A stretch of 64,000 bases of DNA from Cryptomeria japonica (GCF_030272615.1 NC_081406.1:110763783-110827782), one strand, 5' to 3'; shown: positions 32,651 through 45,146, counted from the stretch's first letter. Notes: a model not told the origin generated them from the sequence alone. Numbers and translations are program-made.

Positions 32651-34301
32651 CTATTATTTGATCAGGGTGGTCATCCCTAGATTGAGACATTGTTATGAGG
32701 TTTTTGAGATTGATTTTGATTAAATTGATGATTATTGGTGGTGGATTTTGGGGGAGCAGTCATGGTTTGGACCCGCTTTTCTTCAGTTACACCATCATTG
32801 ACCATGTTTTTGTTCTTAGACTAGAATTTTGGCTTGTCATTATGATAAGAACTTTGTGTCGATTTCTGGTAATGTTTCAAGGTTCCTTCTTCCAATAAGA
32901 CACGTTCAAGGGTGAGGCCCTTATTGGTCAATTTTTGGAAGGATTTGATACATTGGGATATTAAGGGTCTCAAAAGTTCAGGCACTAAGTTCTTTTGAAA
33001 TAGCTCAATTTGGTGTTGTTCTTGCATGTCCCACTGGAATTTCTTGATAAGATGTCGCCATCTTTATAGAAAATTGGCGAAGGTTTCTCCAAACCTTTTT
33101 TTTGTATTGCATAGGTCCATCATAGAAACATCATTAACCATGTTGTAAGCATAGTGGGCCACAAATTTTTCTGCCAAGTCTAGAAAGGAGACAATGGAAC
33201 CTCATGGTAGAGATGAGAACCATGCCAAGGCGTCTCCCGTGAGACTCTTGGGAAAGAGTTTGCAAAGATAAAGGTCACTATAGGAGACTTCTTGGCATAA
33301 GATGTGGAATTCTTGGACATGGTCGCGGGGGTCTCCTTTGCCTTTATACTTGGTGAATTTGGGGATCTCAAATCCTGGGGGGTAGGGTGCAATTGATATG
33401 GATGGGTCGTAAGGACAAGGGCCAAACTCTTCGAACGAGTAAGTTTTTCTTTTATTAGTCCTTTGTTTCATGTCCTTGATGATATTTTTCATGTCTTGAA
33501 TTTCCTTGATGAGGTCTTGTTGTGGACTTTGATAATGATGAATTGTATTTGCCCCAAGAAATGGATGAGCCAAGGAAGGTGCACCATGACCAATATATTG
33601 ATATGATGAAGAGATGGGAATGTGGGATATGAGGGCCGATGTCGTAGGGATTTGTGTAATAGTTTGTTGCGGTCCACAAACTGTTGTGATGGGATTGAGT
33701 ATGGCCTGGATGAAATTTGTGACATTGTTGGCAGGAAGGAGAGTTTGTGGAATAGAAATATGTGGTTGAATGGAAGGAGGTGGTATAGAAGTGTGTTGGA
33801 GAACAAATGAGATTGGATTTGATAGTGGTATAGATGGTAAGGAGGAAGAAGGTGGGATGGAGACCACGGTGGGATGTGTCGTGGGTGGTATTGATTGAAC
33901 TTGGATGATTGATGCAGCTGCGATTGATTGAGAATAATAGGTGTAGCACTTTGTGTGGGAGTGAGGTCTCCTTGTGGTTGTTGGGTGAGAGTGGATCTAT
34001 TAAATTCAGGTGGAAGTTGAGCTCCATTTTGAAGGAGAGGTTTTATAAGTGCAGTAGGATTGTGTTGAATAAACTTTTCCATCATCTCTTGGTTATAAGA
34101 ATCTGCTAGGAAAGTTTGCACTTCCCGAGAAAGTTCATCTTGGCTAACCATGTTGGGATTTTGGCTTTGATATTGATTGCTAGGTTGATCACTTTGTGTA
34201 GGATCTTGCGTGGGATCTTCATATAGGGCACTAATTTTCAGCATGCCATATTGTTGTTCAGCCATCTTTCTCTTTTGGGATCGAGTTGTAACCATACACA
34301 A
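32651..34301 (-). pseudogene. gag: gypsy1 gag
   Basis: The ATG near 34301 opens MCMVTTRSQKRKMAEQQYG. A Pro/Gln/Ser/His-rich low-complexity N-terminal part shifts frame once near 33870. The capsid region then follows: CPYDPSISIAPYPPGFEIP, FTKYKGKGDPRDHVQEFH, YLCKLFPKSLTGDALAWF, RWRHLIKKFQWDMQ. Stops lie near 33200 and 32820. gypsy2 gag (53782-54210) shares the CPYPF/KYRGKGDPKEH/RLFPQSL motifs, so the two elements are one lineage. Confidence 0.85.
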
Positions 34302-37050
34302 ATAACCTTGGAAAAGTTTGGAGGGGGAAATTTGTGATGAAAGGACTTAGCAAGATATTTGTGGAATTTTGGATTTTGTCTTTTAGGACAAGGGATTTTG
34401 TTGATTGGTATGGTTCTTGTATTAGAGCCCGGATTTGATTAAGATTTGACACATTAGTCTTTGGATGAGGATTTTAGGTGGTGGATGCAACCATAAGTAA
34501 GGTGATGGCCAAGTTGTGTAGAATTTAGACCTTGGATTGATGATTAAAAAGCCTCTCTTATACCAAGGGTTGACTAATGACCCTAAGAAAAGTAAAGACG
34601 TGAGTTAAGAGTCTTGATCAACTCAAAAGGATTAGGCGAAAGGTACTTAGAGAGGATTCCCCTTCAAGCATGAGAGCCAATTGATTAATGATGAGGTCTA
34701 AATGGAATTTCACAAGGCATGTAACCTTAACGCGAGGTTAAATTGGATTAGAGGATGATTGGATTTGAATTTTGATAATTGATTTGATAGTGGAGGGAGA
34801 TTGATTTGATGTGCTAAGTCCTTGGGAAATTTGATGATGATTGATGGAGGAGGTATGGTAGTGATGGCTTAGAAGAAACTTGATGACTAGGTTGTCTTTG
34901 GCATGAACATGACTTAAGGATTGATTTGAATGGCAAGTTATATGAAGGGACACGACCACCCTGATTTGGACGATAGTTGGTGTTTCAAAGGAAAATCTTG
35001 AATGTTGATGGAGAGGATGGACTCTTAGCTTCTCTCTTGGGCTTATGAAACATGGGACGAATGGAGTTTTGATGCAATTTTGGACTTTGTGTGGGTAATG
35101 ACTTGGACAATTGTTTGTGTCTTGACAAGTGTTTTTGCAAAGTGTTTGGGGATAGTGGTGTGTCTTTAGTCTACTCTTGGCAAGTATGTATCAAACAAAG
35201 CAAACACAATGATCAAATGCATATTATCTCAAAGACACTCATGCTCATATACAACATTCTTAAGGCTAGCAAGGACAATAGTCATTGGATCCAAATTGGT
35301 TTCCTAGCTATGCTTACCTAGAGCGGACACTTAGATGCTTGACCCCACTGGCTCTCATCCACGGCACTCACTTCTCAGGGAAACCAAGCATCAATTCCCA
35401 TGAAAACTCCTCATGGTGAACTTTGTGTCTCTACTAAGGGCCATAAAAATATGGGCGGCTTCGGAGGTCCGACCTCCTGCACCAATGACTAGAAGGTTTT
35501 TGGCCACTATGAACAAGGTGTTTAGTAAGTCTTCCCGTTAGGAGCTACCCTTCAAAGTTGCGCAAGCGCAATTGAGGCCTATAGCCCAACGAAGCACCAG
35601 GAACTTAGTAGTCACGCAAGCGTGATTGAGATCTCTAGGATCCTACTAAGCACCCAATGTGAGAGTGAACTCTCATATAGCCCCAACCATTGACCCTTTC
35701 GTAGTCAATGGCCTATTTATTATAGTGAGTTGGGAACCCCAAGTTCGGGTGTACTCACTTGGGTCGTTCCCCTCTTACCTTCTCAAAGAGAAAGTTGGGA
35801 GGGTAGGCCTGCTAGAGATAAACATGCAATCAAACAAGAAAAGGTTGGAGGGTCTGGATTTCTAATCGTCTAGCTAGACAAGAGCATACTCTCCTACCTT
35901 TATGCTTTTCTTAAAGACACATAAGACAATGGTTCATTCCATTTTAATTAATATCTAGGTGCCTAATGTAAATAAATGCACAATGTTTGGTCAGATTTCT
36001 TAGGCAACCTACAAAACAACTTGATTAGTAGTTTGAAAAATGGAGTCTTCAACAAGCATCCTGCAAAAGACAACAAAATGACAAAAATATTAAATTTTTT
36101 TGAATTTTTGGGAATAAGTAGAAAAACATGAATAAAAACTTTTTACTAATGACAAATGTGGATTTGGAGAAAAATTTGATGGGTAAATGGGGTTTGACTA
36201 GGTTTTTGATACTTTCCAAGGGATAAGCAAGCAAAAAATGGAGATTTTGGAGAGATGAAGGAATGGAAAAATTTGTCCAAGAGGGACAAAGAAGCAAAAG
36301 TTGGAGATGGACAATATGGGAAAATTTGGAGGTGATTGGATAAAAGGGGAAGGAGTTATGGCAAACCCTAAAAATACAGGAATGTGGGTTTTTTGGGCTT
36401 GAAAAAGTGGATTTTGGGATAAGGCCCCCAAGGAAGGAAATGTGCAAAATGGCAATGTGGGGGATCTAGTGAAGTTTGGAGGGAAATGGAGTGAAGATAA
36501 AGTAGATATGGTAAAAAAATAGAATAAATGTAGACAGTCGCACTAAATTTAACAGAGCCGATAGTCGCACTAATTGTTTTTTATTTTTCTAAATTTAACA
36601 GAGCAGACAGTCACACTCATTTTTGTTTTTTTTATTTTCTAAATTTAACAAAGCAAACAGTCGCACTAATTTTTTATTTTTTTTCTAAATTTAACAGAGC
36701 AGACAGTCGTACTAAACAAAATAGAAAAGTACCAAAGGTCTGGATTTCTGATTGTCTAGATAGACAAGAACATACTCTCCTACTTTCACACTTTATATTT
36801 AAACAGAGCAGAAATAGAAAAGAAATGAAATTTTTAATTAATTCCTATGGTCAGACAGATTATTAAATAGAAAAGAAATAGAAAATAGAAGAAGAAGAGT
36901 GAAGAGGATATGGGAGAATGCAAAGAGCACTCGCCCTAAAATACAGAGTCACCAGTTTTTTATTTTTTTTGTTTTTCTGCGCTATTCTGGAACCTACGTC
37001 TCACAACTCACAAAAACTCATAAGAAAAAACATTAGTTCTTAGGGACATG
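34302..37050 (-). other. gypsy1 leader between PBS and gag
   Basis: No conserved frame over 2.7 kb. Segment 35320-35500 is similar in reverse orientation to the gypsy2 leader at about 46950-47130 (shared blocks around GATGCTTGACCCCAC, CTTTGTGTCTCTACTAAG and GGTCCGACCTCCTG). A long leader before gag is normal for Tat-lineage elements. Confidence 0.6.
36525..36715. repeat. Short tandem repeats in gypsy1 leader
   Basis: Four degenerate units of about 50-65 bp, each with TAAATTTAACAGAGC and GACAGTCGCACTAA separated by T-rich stretches of varying length. Confidence 0.8.
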
Positions 37051-37069
37051 GGTCCCACCGAGCGTGCCA
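37051..37069 (-). other. gypsy1 primer binding site (tRNA not assigned)
   Basis: Minus strand TGGCACGCTCGGTGGGACC, three bases after the LTR end. The gypsy2 site at 45896-45913 is nearly the same (TGGCACGCCTGGTGGGAC). I do not assign the tRNA. Confidence 0.75.
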
Positions 37070-37072
37070 AAA

Positions 37073-38344
37073 TGAAGAGGGGAAAATGGTTAGCAAGGTG
37101 AATTGAAGTGGTTAGTGCACAAATAAAACATTAAAAGATGTTAAAACATGAAACATACATAAAAACCACATAAAGACATGAATAAGATGCATATACCTTG
37201 CAAACCTTTACCTCTCCCTCGGATTGAGCCTTTGGTGAAGTTGAATAGCACCTCTCTCTTCAACTTGATTGGATGGGCTCCTCTTTCTTTCTTGATGTGG
37301 ATGGCTCTCCAAATGTGCACAATATGATTGATAGGAGGATGGATAAATAACTAAGTGATGGATGAGTATGGATTTGGCTATAGTTTGGATGCTTTGATGG
37401 CTTTTTTGAACTCAAATGGGCAGCATAAGATTGTTAAACTTGGAGATGAAAAATGGAGGGATGGAGTCCTCAATTTATAGGAAGAGGAGAGGAAAAATGG
37501 ATGGCTAGGATGGATTCAAGATGAAGGGCTAGGATTGCTTGTGAGCTCACATAACGCCCAAGAGATATGCCTTAAATGCATTTCTTATCTCCACACTCCT
37601 CAAGGTACATTGGGGAGACTTCCCAAGGTAACTCGAGAAGAACAAAGTGCATTGGGAAGACTTCCCCATGTGCCTTGAGAGGAGCAAGGGATGTGACATT
37701 CCTTGAAGAATGGGGAGGAGGAATTTAAAATTCTCCAAAAAGGGATAATCATGGGGATTGGAGGAATAAGAAGGAATTAAAAATTCCTTGGGAGAGGAGA
37801 TGCCTAAAGGATTGTGAGATTTTGAAGATCTCACATTCACCTAGGAAAAGAGCATTAAAAGCTAGTGGTTGGATGGAAGGGACAAGGAGTTGACTTCATG
37901 GCTAATCATCATGATTAGCCATTAGCAACTCATTAGGAGGGGGATTAGAGGAATTTTTAGGTGGGATTAGGATTTGTAGGAGGATTTGACTAGGAGAGAG
38001 AATGAGTGGAGGGAATTAAAAATTGGAAGAATAAGGTTAAGTGAGTTTAGGGAGTTTCTAGAAGACTTTATTAGGTTAATGATAAATTAAGAAGATGGTT
38101 TGTAGGAAGCATGTGGGTTAACTAATTAATTGAAATTAATTAGCTAAGAGGGAGATTTGTGAGAATTCAATTTTTAGAAGAATAAAGAAAGGGATTGATT
38201 TATTAAATAAATCAGTCACATACTATAGTGACAATATCAATTATATTTAATTAATATTGAGGAGAATTCGAATTAATATAATTAATTAATTAATTATGTG
38301 AGGAATTAAAAATAATTAAAAATAATTATTTTTAAGTGTCTACA
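37073..38344 (-). mobile_element. 5' LTR of gypsy1
   Basis: Minus strand from TGTAGACACTTAAAAATAAT (38344) to CCCCTCTTCA (37073), 1272 bp, TG...CA ended. It starts like the gypsy2 LTR (TGTAGACACCTAAAATTGTC) and shares interior blocks with the solo LTR at 8137-9571. A minus-strand TATA-like TATAAATT lies at 37472-37479. Confidence 0.9.
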
Positions 38345-39308
38345 ATCACAAATTGACTGAAGACCCAAAGCGGTATGAAGACCTCAAGCAGTTTGAGGAT
38401 CTCAAGTGATACAAAGGAACAAAGCGGTAGTTAACATTTTTCCAGTCTTCACTTTGACAACTGGTAGTCGGTAAATTGTATAAACTAGTATTACTCTGTG
38501 ATGAGTTACCAACTGGTATTTCTGTGATAAGTTATCATCCATTGACACTTTGGCGGTGATTTTGTGTTGTGTTACCAAATGTGTCTAAATGCACTAAACC
38601 TAGGAACTTGTAATCTAATCCTATTGGACCAACATGAAATCAGACTCCTTTATAAGGACATCATGTCTAGGGTTTTAGCAGATGATGAGGGTTTTGTACG
38701 TGCAATCATAGAAGAGAAGATTAGGTTTGTGTGAAGAGTAAGAGTGTGGAGATATTGAAAACTAAAGTAATACAAAAATGCATTAGCAGTGAGCTATCAA
38801 AGATCTAATCAAGCATACTGTGCTAGTATCTAGATCACTCACTTGTTGATTACTCACATCTTCGACAAGTCTGAAACCCTTAACCGGGTGGGCCTAGCAA
38901 AGCCTTTGTAAATCCTCTAACAAGGTGGTTCACAACTATGAATCTGAAATCCTCTCACAAGGTATTCTTTAATGGGACTTATCTCCTAATAGAGATCTAG
39001 ATTCCTAATAGGATCTGTTCTGGTGAAGAGCTTTTTATGACCTTAACTAGTCCGGTTTCTATTCTGCAAATAGTTACTTGTGAGTTTCTTCTCACTGTGG
39101 TTTTTCCCATTTGGTTTTCCATGTCAAAACATCTTGTGTTATGGTGATTGTGCTCTTGTGGGTGAATGATTTTTTTTCTATTTGGTTTGCATTTATCTTA
39201 ACCAGTTTATTAGTAAATCTGTTGTACCAGTTATCTGCTAAACTATTTAAGAGTTTTTGTTCAGCATTTTTTGGTATACTAATTCACCCCCCCTCTTAGT
39301 ATTCATCA
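38345..39308 (+). mobile_element. LTR fragment matching copy B LTR, cut by gypsy1
   Basis: Begins ATCACAAATTGACTGAAGAC, matching copy B LTR from base 20943, and runs to the same end CTTAGTATTCATCA. About 160 bp of the LTR start are missing because gypsy1 sits there. It is probably the 3' LTR of copy B. Parallel point changes give roughly 95 percent identity by eye. Confidence 0.85.
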
Positions 39309-39761
39309 GAGACATGATCTACTCCCAAGATAGAGATGGAGGGGTTGAGATGATGTGTTTGTCACCTTGAAAAACCGATTGAGAGGAGAACCTGTCAAAT
39401 GAAGATAAGGATCTCAAATTGCACACAAGGAGTGACTGGGATGCAGATGGTGAAAGGGTCTTGCCATAGATGCATTGTTGTTGGGAGTTTATGGCATGGA
39501 GACATCATGCATATTATCGGTATGAAGGCAGAAACATGTCAACCAGTAAACAAGGTGGTTACCAGTATGTAGAAAAGAGTCAAGTGGCATAGTGGAGAGC
39601 TAATAATCAGGTGATAAGGTACATGATTACTCTCCATGGATATCTTTTGTTGGTCACCATGGTAAATGTGATGCACCAATTGTGTAGGAGATTTTTTGCT
39701 AAGATGGTTAACCGATAAGGGGTAGGTGTACCAGTAGGGTTAGATGACTGGTAGGTGTGCA
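39309..39761. other. Noncoding spacer
   Basis: No gene or repeat recognised. Composition is like 20024-20783. It ends with GTGCA directly before the copy C LTR, a possible target duplication whose partner is not found. Confidence 0.4.
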
Positions 39762-40552
39762 TGTTAGGATTCCCAAAGATACTAAGAGGGGGGGGGGGTG
39801 AATCAGTATCTGACCGATAATAAAATTTATTTGAATTATAACATGAAAAGCATATGAAAACTATGTACTGGAAAACCAAAAGTAATGCAACAAATAAGAA
39901 TAACAACCACAACATAAGAGACACACCATAACACAATATTTTTAATGAGGAAACCCAATGTGGGAAAAACCTCGGTGGGATTTGTGACCCACAATATTCG
40001 CTTACTGGCCAATAAGAGAATATTACTGTTTACAATAGGGGCCTGCACATGCAAGAAGGCCAAGTGCCTAGAGCTCACTTCTCAGTTACAAAAGAAGTCA
40101 CACTGACTTACAAAAATGGATTATACAAATCCAATGTCTTGTACTGCTTCAGATTAGCATCTACTATGCCAGATTGAGTACTAGTTTAAGCTCTGCAATA
40201 TACATAAACCTTTATCCCAATAATTCACACATTAGGTCTGCTATCATCTTTCCATACTTCACATTCTAAATGATCTACAATGATCTCATACTTATATGAG
40301 TCATATTAAAATCTACCAAGTCGGCTGACAAAAGATTTTACAATTAAATACAAAATATATATACACAAAATTCTTGTCGGCCATGGTGTTGGTAATCTTC
40401 CTTTTCGGTGTTGGTGATCTGTATGCCAGTGTAGAGTCTGTCGGTGTTGGTGCCTATGTCTTCCTACTGGTATCGCATGATTGTAAGGTTGCCATCAATG
40501 AAATTACCTTCAATCACCTACAATTTCTCATTGGAGTGTGCATTTTCCAACA
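39762..40552 (-). mobile_element. 3' LTR of copy C
   Basis: On the minus strand runs from TGTTGGAAAATGCACACTCC (40552) to GGGAATCCTAACA (39762), 791 bp. Same type as the copy A LTR. A minus-strand TATAAG lies at about 40292. It is preceded on the minus strand by the PPT at 40553-40567. Confidence 0.9.
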
Positions 40553-40567
40553 ATCTCCCCCTTTGGC
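40553..40567 (-). other. Polypurine tract of copy C
   Basis: Minus strand GCCAAAGGGGGAGAT immediately before TGTTGG. Confidence 0.85.
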
Positions 40568-40773
40568 ATTGATGGCAACACTCATGAGAAAAATCCAAAA
40601 ATGATTTGCCAAAATTGTCTTACCCAAACTGTGTGCTCAAAATGTTGTTTCAAAATTGAGTTCTCTCCCTGAGTAGATGATGTCCTTTCTTCTGATTATT
40701 TTTCTCATCTCCACTACTCCCCCTTTGACATCAATGACAAAGGTTGTCATTCACTGTCAGTGGAGTGTGGTTC

Positions 40774-40998
40774 CTACCTAGATCCTTGTAACCAGTGGGT
40801 TACAATCTGGAAAAGGTCTGCCAGTACCAAGTTTAGACTATTGCTAAACCTTATGCTATCCTTTAATGTTGCTTTTGTTCTTTGAACTATACTGGTGAAT
40901 ATGTGCATTTTCTCTTCCGGTGTCTTAAGTCTAGGAACCAGAGCCTTAGAAATTTCTTTTCTCAAAAAAATGAGGTAATCTAGTTTAGGAGTACTGGT
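40774..40998 (-). pseudogene. ORF2 C-terminus of copy C, 5'-truncated
   Basis: Minus-strand frame STPKLDYLIFLRKEISKALV through NLVLADLFQIVTHWLQGSR, matching the last 75 residues of copy H (LRKEISEALIQ, VLADVFQIVTNWLQGSS). Everything upstream is lost at the junction with copy D at 40998/40999. 40568-40773 is the noncoding link to the PPT. Confidence 0.8.
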
Positions 40999-43820
40999 AT
41001 TTATCTTCTTCTATGTACAAAATTTATTTCTTGGTAAGGGCAATATAGTGTGGTCTACAAATAAACCTATTACAGTTCAGATAGGTGAAATGATTAGAGA
41101 CTTAGGTGATAAGTTTGGAGAGACAATGTGGGGTTATTTTAAAGAATTCCAAACTAGAATGCATCAAAGAGAAAGAATCCCGATCGATATAGTTCAAAAG
41201 TACAAGGACACTATTTGCTTTCTTGTTGATATTGATTGTTTCATTATTCAAGCGGTTGAACCTAGAATTTTCTAGGTACCCTCTATGGGTTATGAGATCA
41301 CGGCAGACATTGCCAAAGTATATGCAAACATGTTACTATCTAAACTAGTAGACAAAAAAGCTAATATATTTGGAACTTATGAGGAGGCAAGCTCCAAAAT
41401 TAAGAAGGAACTCAAGGAGCCTATCATTCAAAAGAAAGTTGGGAAAATGATTGACAACTTAGACAAGAAATATGGAGGTGAAGCATCTGGTGCCACTGCT
41501 TCCACTGGTACAAGTGAACAAACATGGACAAAATCAAGCAAATATGAAGAGAAAATAGAAGAAAAGAAGAAAATGTCCAAGACAAGATCCAAGGATGCTG
41601 CATCCAGCAAACTGACAGCATACATTTAAGGAAAGGACTCAGATATTCCTACATCTTCCCAAGATAAAGGTGGACTGGTAGGAGTCACATATGCAAGAAA
41701 GAAAAATAAAGAAAGGACAATTGACACAAAGGATAAGAAGAAGCCCAAGAAAGATGAAAAGGAGGATGATAACTCTAACATCCAATCTGATGTGGTAGTT
41801 AAAGAAGTTAGAAGAAGTGGTAGGAATGTAGCTCCAACTGTTGATGAATTGGTCCATGGGATTAAAGAGTATGGAGGTTTAGTTGGTGTTGGGAGAAAGT
41901 ATCCCCTCTGCAATGAGGAAGACAAAAGAAAAATTGAAGATGCACTCATCTCGAACTTACATAAATTCTGCATAACTCCCAATGAACTACATGGAATAAT
42001 TCCATTAGATTTACAAGATCTCATTGAAGGGAGATGGAAAACTACCCTGACAATTGAGAAGGAACATAGAATAAAGGAACTCATGGAAGTGCAACATGAA
42101 TTGGATTATACTCAAGCATCTTTAGTGGCCAAAGCATGTGTACAACTTTTCAAATGAAGGAATAGAACAGGCAGAGTGGCCATAGGAGATATTCAAGGTG
42201 TGCATGATGAGGGTGTTGATATGTGGAAAATAATTTTGAGCCAGCAAAAGGAAGCTGAGGAGGAAATAGAAAAAGAAATGAAACAAGGACAAGATATAGC
42301 TGCTCAAGAAAAGAGAAAAGGAAATATACAAGGACACTACTGATGAGTTTGATGTATTTATAGTTGAAAATATCATAGGTGATGTTGTGTCAGATATTCC
42401 TACTCTGACAAAGGATGCAGAGCCACTGGTTGAACAAAAATCAACTGTTGAAACTATTGATATTAATGATACACCGACAAAGGGAACTGATCAAACTAAG
42501 CATCTTGAAGAAGATGAAGTTACAATTGAGAACATCCCTTATGAGGAAAAACCTCAAAGGCATCCAGTGACAATAAATATTCCCACAACACACACTACTA
42601 GCAATGAACCTCATTTGCCAGAAAAAGGTGTAGAGGGAGAAAACCCCTAGATGATAGATTCATCAATACCATCTGTTGATGAAATAGAGGAGAAGGAACA
42701 AGAAAAGAAGGAAGCAGAAAAGAAGAAAGAAGAGATGAAGGAAACAAAGGAAAAGAAAATAGAAAGGAAGGAAACAAAAACAACCAATATTGGTCTAGGG
42801 GAAACCAAGGAACCAAAACAAGAGAAGAAGATAGAAAACTCTTCATCCAGTCAACCTAAAGGTGGTCAGAAAATAGTGGTGGACACTCCTCTGGTAAAGA
42901 GGAAGTTGGTTTTAGAAAAGGAAACTAAGAAAAAGAAAGCTATACTCCCCACCTCAGCTAGCTATGAGGTAGAAGTTGAAGAAGAAGAAGAAGAAACATA
43001 GGAGGAAGAAGGGGAAGACTTAATAATTGATATCAAGAAGATGACCCCCAAATAGTTAATAAAAGCTTTAGAAAAATTGAGAATTCAAGCTGAAAAGGCC
43101 AAACTTAAAGCAAAGAAAAAGAAGGCAAGAATTATTAATACTGCAAAGACAATCTTATCTTATCTCATTCCTGATATTGTTGTTGATGAGAATGCACCTA
43201 TCATCGATCAATTGGGCACTCTTGTCAAAGCAATCGGTTCAGAGGCAACCAATCTGGAGAAGGTTGCAACAAGGCATTATGAAACTAGAAGAGGTTAGCA
43301 ATTAATAGAACAAATATCAATTGGTAAAGTTTCTCTCTCTACCAGCACTGAAGAGGTGACATCAATCTTAAAGGAAGTTGGTCAATTATTGGTCAAATTC
43401 TCAAACTTCCTTGATTTCATCAAAGATCTTGAAGATAAAAGTGTAAAGACTCAAAAGGAAATTCAAGATCTGCTAGGTTCTTTTGATCCTCTTACAATCT
43501 CAGTAGCGACTTTCATTGAAAAATTCAAATAGTTGACTCATGAAATCAACAAGCTAAAAGAGGAATAGGACAAACAAGCTCTAAACCTGCTAGAGATACA
43601 GTGTTATCTTGTCCCCTTCGTTGATTTATTGCAAGGCAATGTGAAACAAGCAGAAGGCCTCATCAGTTCACTTGACTGCAAGACAGTGGATGACATGGAG
43701 GATTTTGTCACACACCTGCATGGACAAATTATCACTATGAAACAGGTGAAGCCTACATGGGAATCTTCTTTGGAGTCTACTAAGGTCAATTTCAAAGACA
43801 TTTTTGACTTACTCTCATGA
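40999..43820 (+). pseudogene. ORF2 protein of copy D, 5'-truncated
   Basis: Starts inside the N-terminal domain (FIFFYVQNLFLGKGNIVWST, matching LFFYFQGYFPRVGDIQWS of copy B), then RIPIDIVQKYKDTICFLVDID and QAVEPR. A Lys-rich middle follows (41400-41800), then VRRSGRNVAPTVDELVHGIKEY, one frameshift near 42300, a strongly charged Glu/Lys region (42650-43000) and a C-terminal helical region ending KVNFKDIFDLLS. Stops are scattered. C-terminal similarity to E1 (minus strand, 3263-3487) places D and E1 in one subfamily, distinct from A, C and H. Confidence 0.7.
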
Positions 43821-43866
43821 ATTATTTTGTATGCTTCGATTCCTTTATTCTTTTTGTCATTGTTGC

Positions 43867-43880
43867 AAAAAGGGGGAGAA
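43867..43880 (+). other. Polypurine tract of copy D
   Basis: AAAAAGGGGGAGAA, 46 bp after the ORF2 stop, followed by TGAATGTATAGTGG. Confidence 0.75.
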
Positions 43881-45146
43881 TGAATGTATAGTGGATTGTA
43901 CATATGAGGAGGAAGGGATATAGAGACAAATTATATCAGTAGAGCAGTACCAGTAGAAAGGTAGAGTAGTACTAATAGAGATAGAGGTAGAGGAGAATGG
44001 ATAACTTTAAGAAACCACCCCCCAGGAAAAAGTGTAAAATCCTGGCGAATCAGACATTATTTTTGGGGCAAAAATTTCAAATTGATGGCGAATTTTTTTT
44101 CAAATTTGGAAAAAAAATTAATTTGTATTGGTGATTTTATTTTTAGGGTTTGAAAATTCCATAAAATCCTAGCGAATAATTCATTATTGTGTGGGGAAAA
44201 TATATAATGGAGGAGGCGAATGTTTTTCATTTAAAGGAAAAAATATGTGTATGGGCGAAAAATTATACTCCGAAGGAAAAATTATTTAGGCGATTTTCGT
44301 TATCTATTAATAACCATTTTTGTTATCTAATTAATGCAACATCACATAAAGTCCATAATCTACACGATGTATTGATAAGAACGACTTCATCAACATGTCA
44401 CACATACCTAAAATCCATTAATGATTTAAAACCGTTCACATATCAATGGCTAAAGTTTTGTTTCGGCTCAAATTTCTGAAGAGAACTTAGTTCTCCAAAA
44501 AGTCCCAGGAATGGAATTGGAGATGATAGGCATGAATCAAATCTTATCCTAATCAAGTATTGACATTTATTAACGTCTTGTCACTGACATTCTCTAATTG
44601 TGATCCACTCGGCACACACGACTTCCAATCTAGTAATTGGTAGTGGTTTACAGTTGTTTCCAATTTCGGACACTCATGCATTTATGAGAAAGATTTACAA
44701 AGAGGTATGCTTTTGCAAAATAGCAGGCGAATTGGGTCCTCCTAGCCAATAAATATTTATATGGCTATTGGTGAATTATGTTCATCTATTAAGACAACCT
44801 CAGAAAGTGTAGGTGAAAATATAGAATTTACCGCGTGGAAAATGTAGATTTTATTAGTGAAATCTTGATAGAGATACAATTAAATACATAAAACAATGGG
44901 CAATTGGGCCATGCATTTGATGAATATTTATAAAGTTTGGGTGACATGGCCACTCCCGATCGATGCAATATATTCACCATTTTCTAGGTCATCGATGTGA
45001 AATATTTGCCATTGGCGATTATTCGCCACTAAAGTAAACCCTACAGAGCAGTACTAGCAGAAAAGGCAGTACCGACAGAGAAGGCTGAGAACAGAGGGAG
45101 AATTAGTAGAAATAGAAGATATTAGAACAGGGGGAGAATTAGCCGG
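43881..45146 (+). mobile_element. LTR of copy D (start), cut by gypsy2
   Basis: Begins TGAATGTATAG right after the PPT and is interrupted by gypsy2 at 45147. No coding sequence. It carries about eight copies of GGCGAAT or close variants (near 44043, 44083, 44170, 44215, 44253, 44290, 44727, 45012) and AGAGCAGTACCAGTAGA-like repeats at 43938-44000 and 45050-45100. The far end is not seen in this window. Confidence 0.55.

Larger units (their letters stand above)
25491..38344 (-). mobile_element. gypsy1: Tat-lineage Ty3/gypsy element, 3'-truncated
   Basis: On the minus strand: 5' LTR (38344-37073), PBS (37069-37051), 2.7-kb leader, gag (34301-32651), duplicated gag/protease block (32650-29741), RT and first RNase H (29646-27487), second RNase H (27486 to about 27015), integrase (to 25681) and a short noncoding tail to 25491. 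The 3' LTR is absent. Its 5' LTR directly abuts 38345, inside a copy B-type LTR. The extra RNase H and lack of a chromodomain point to the Tat lineage. Confidence 0.85.

Noticed and set aside
30164-32661. Plus-strand open segments repeated in gypsy1 (for example 30490-30816 and 31945-32271)
   Set aside because: They recur only because the 1455-bp block is duplicated; the true coding strand is minus.
33455-34301. Overlapping minus-strand frame in gypsy1 gag as a separate gene
   Set aside because: The His/Ser/Pro-rich frame overlaps the gag frame that continues into capsid motifs. It is best explained by a frameshift in low-complexity gag.
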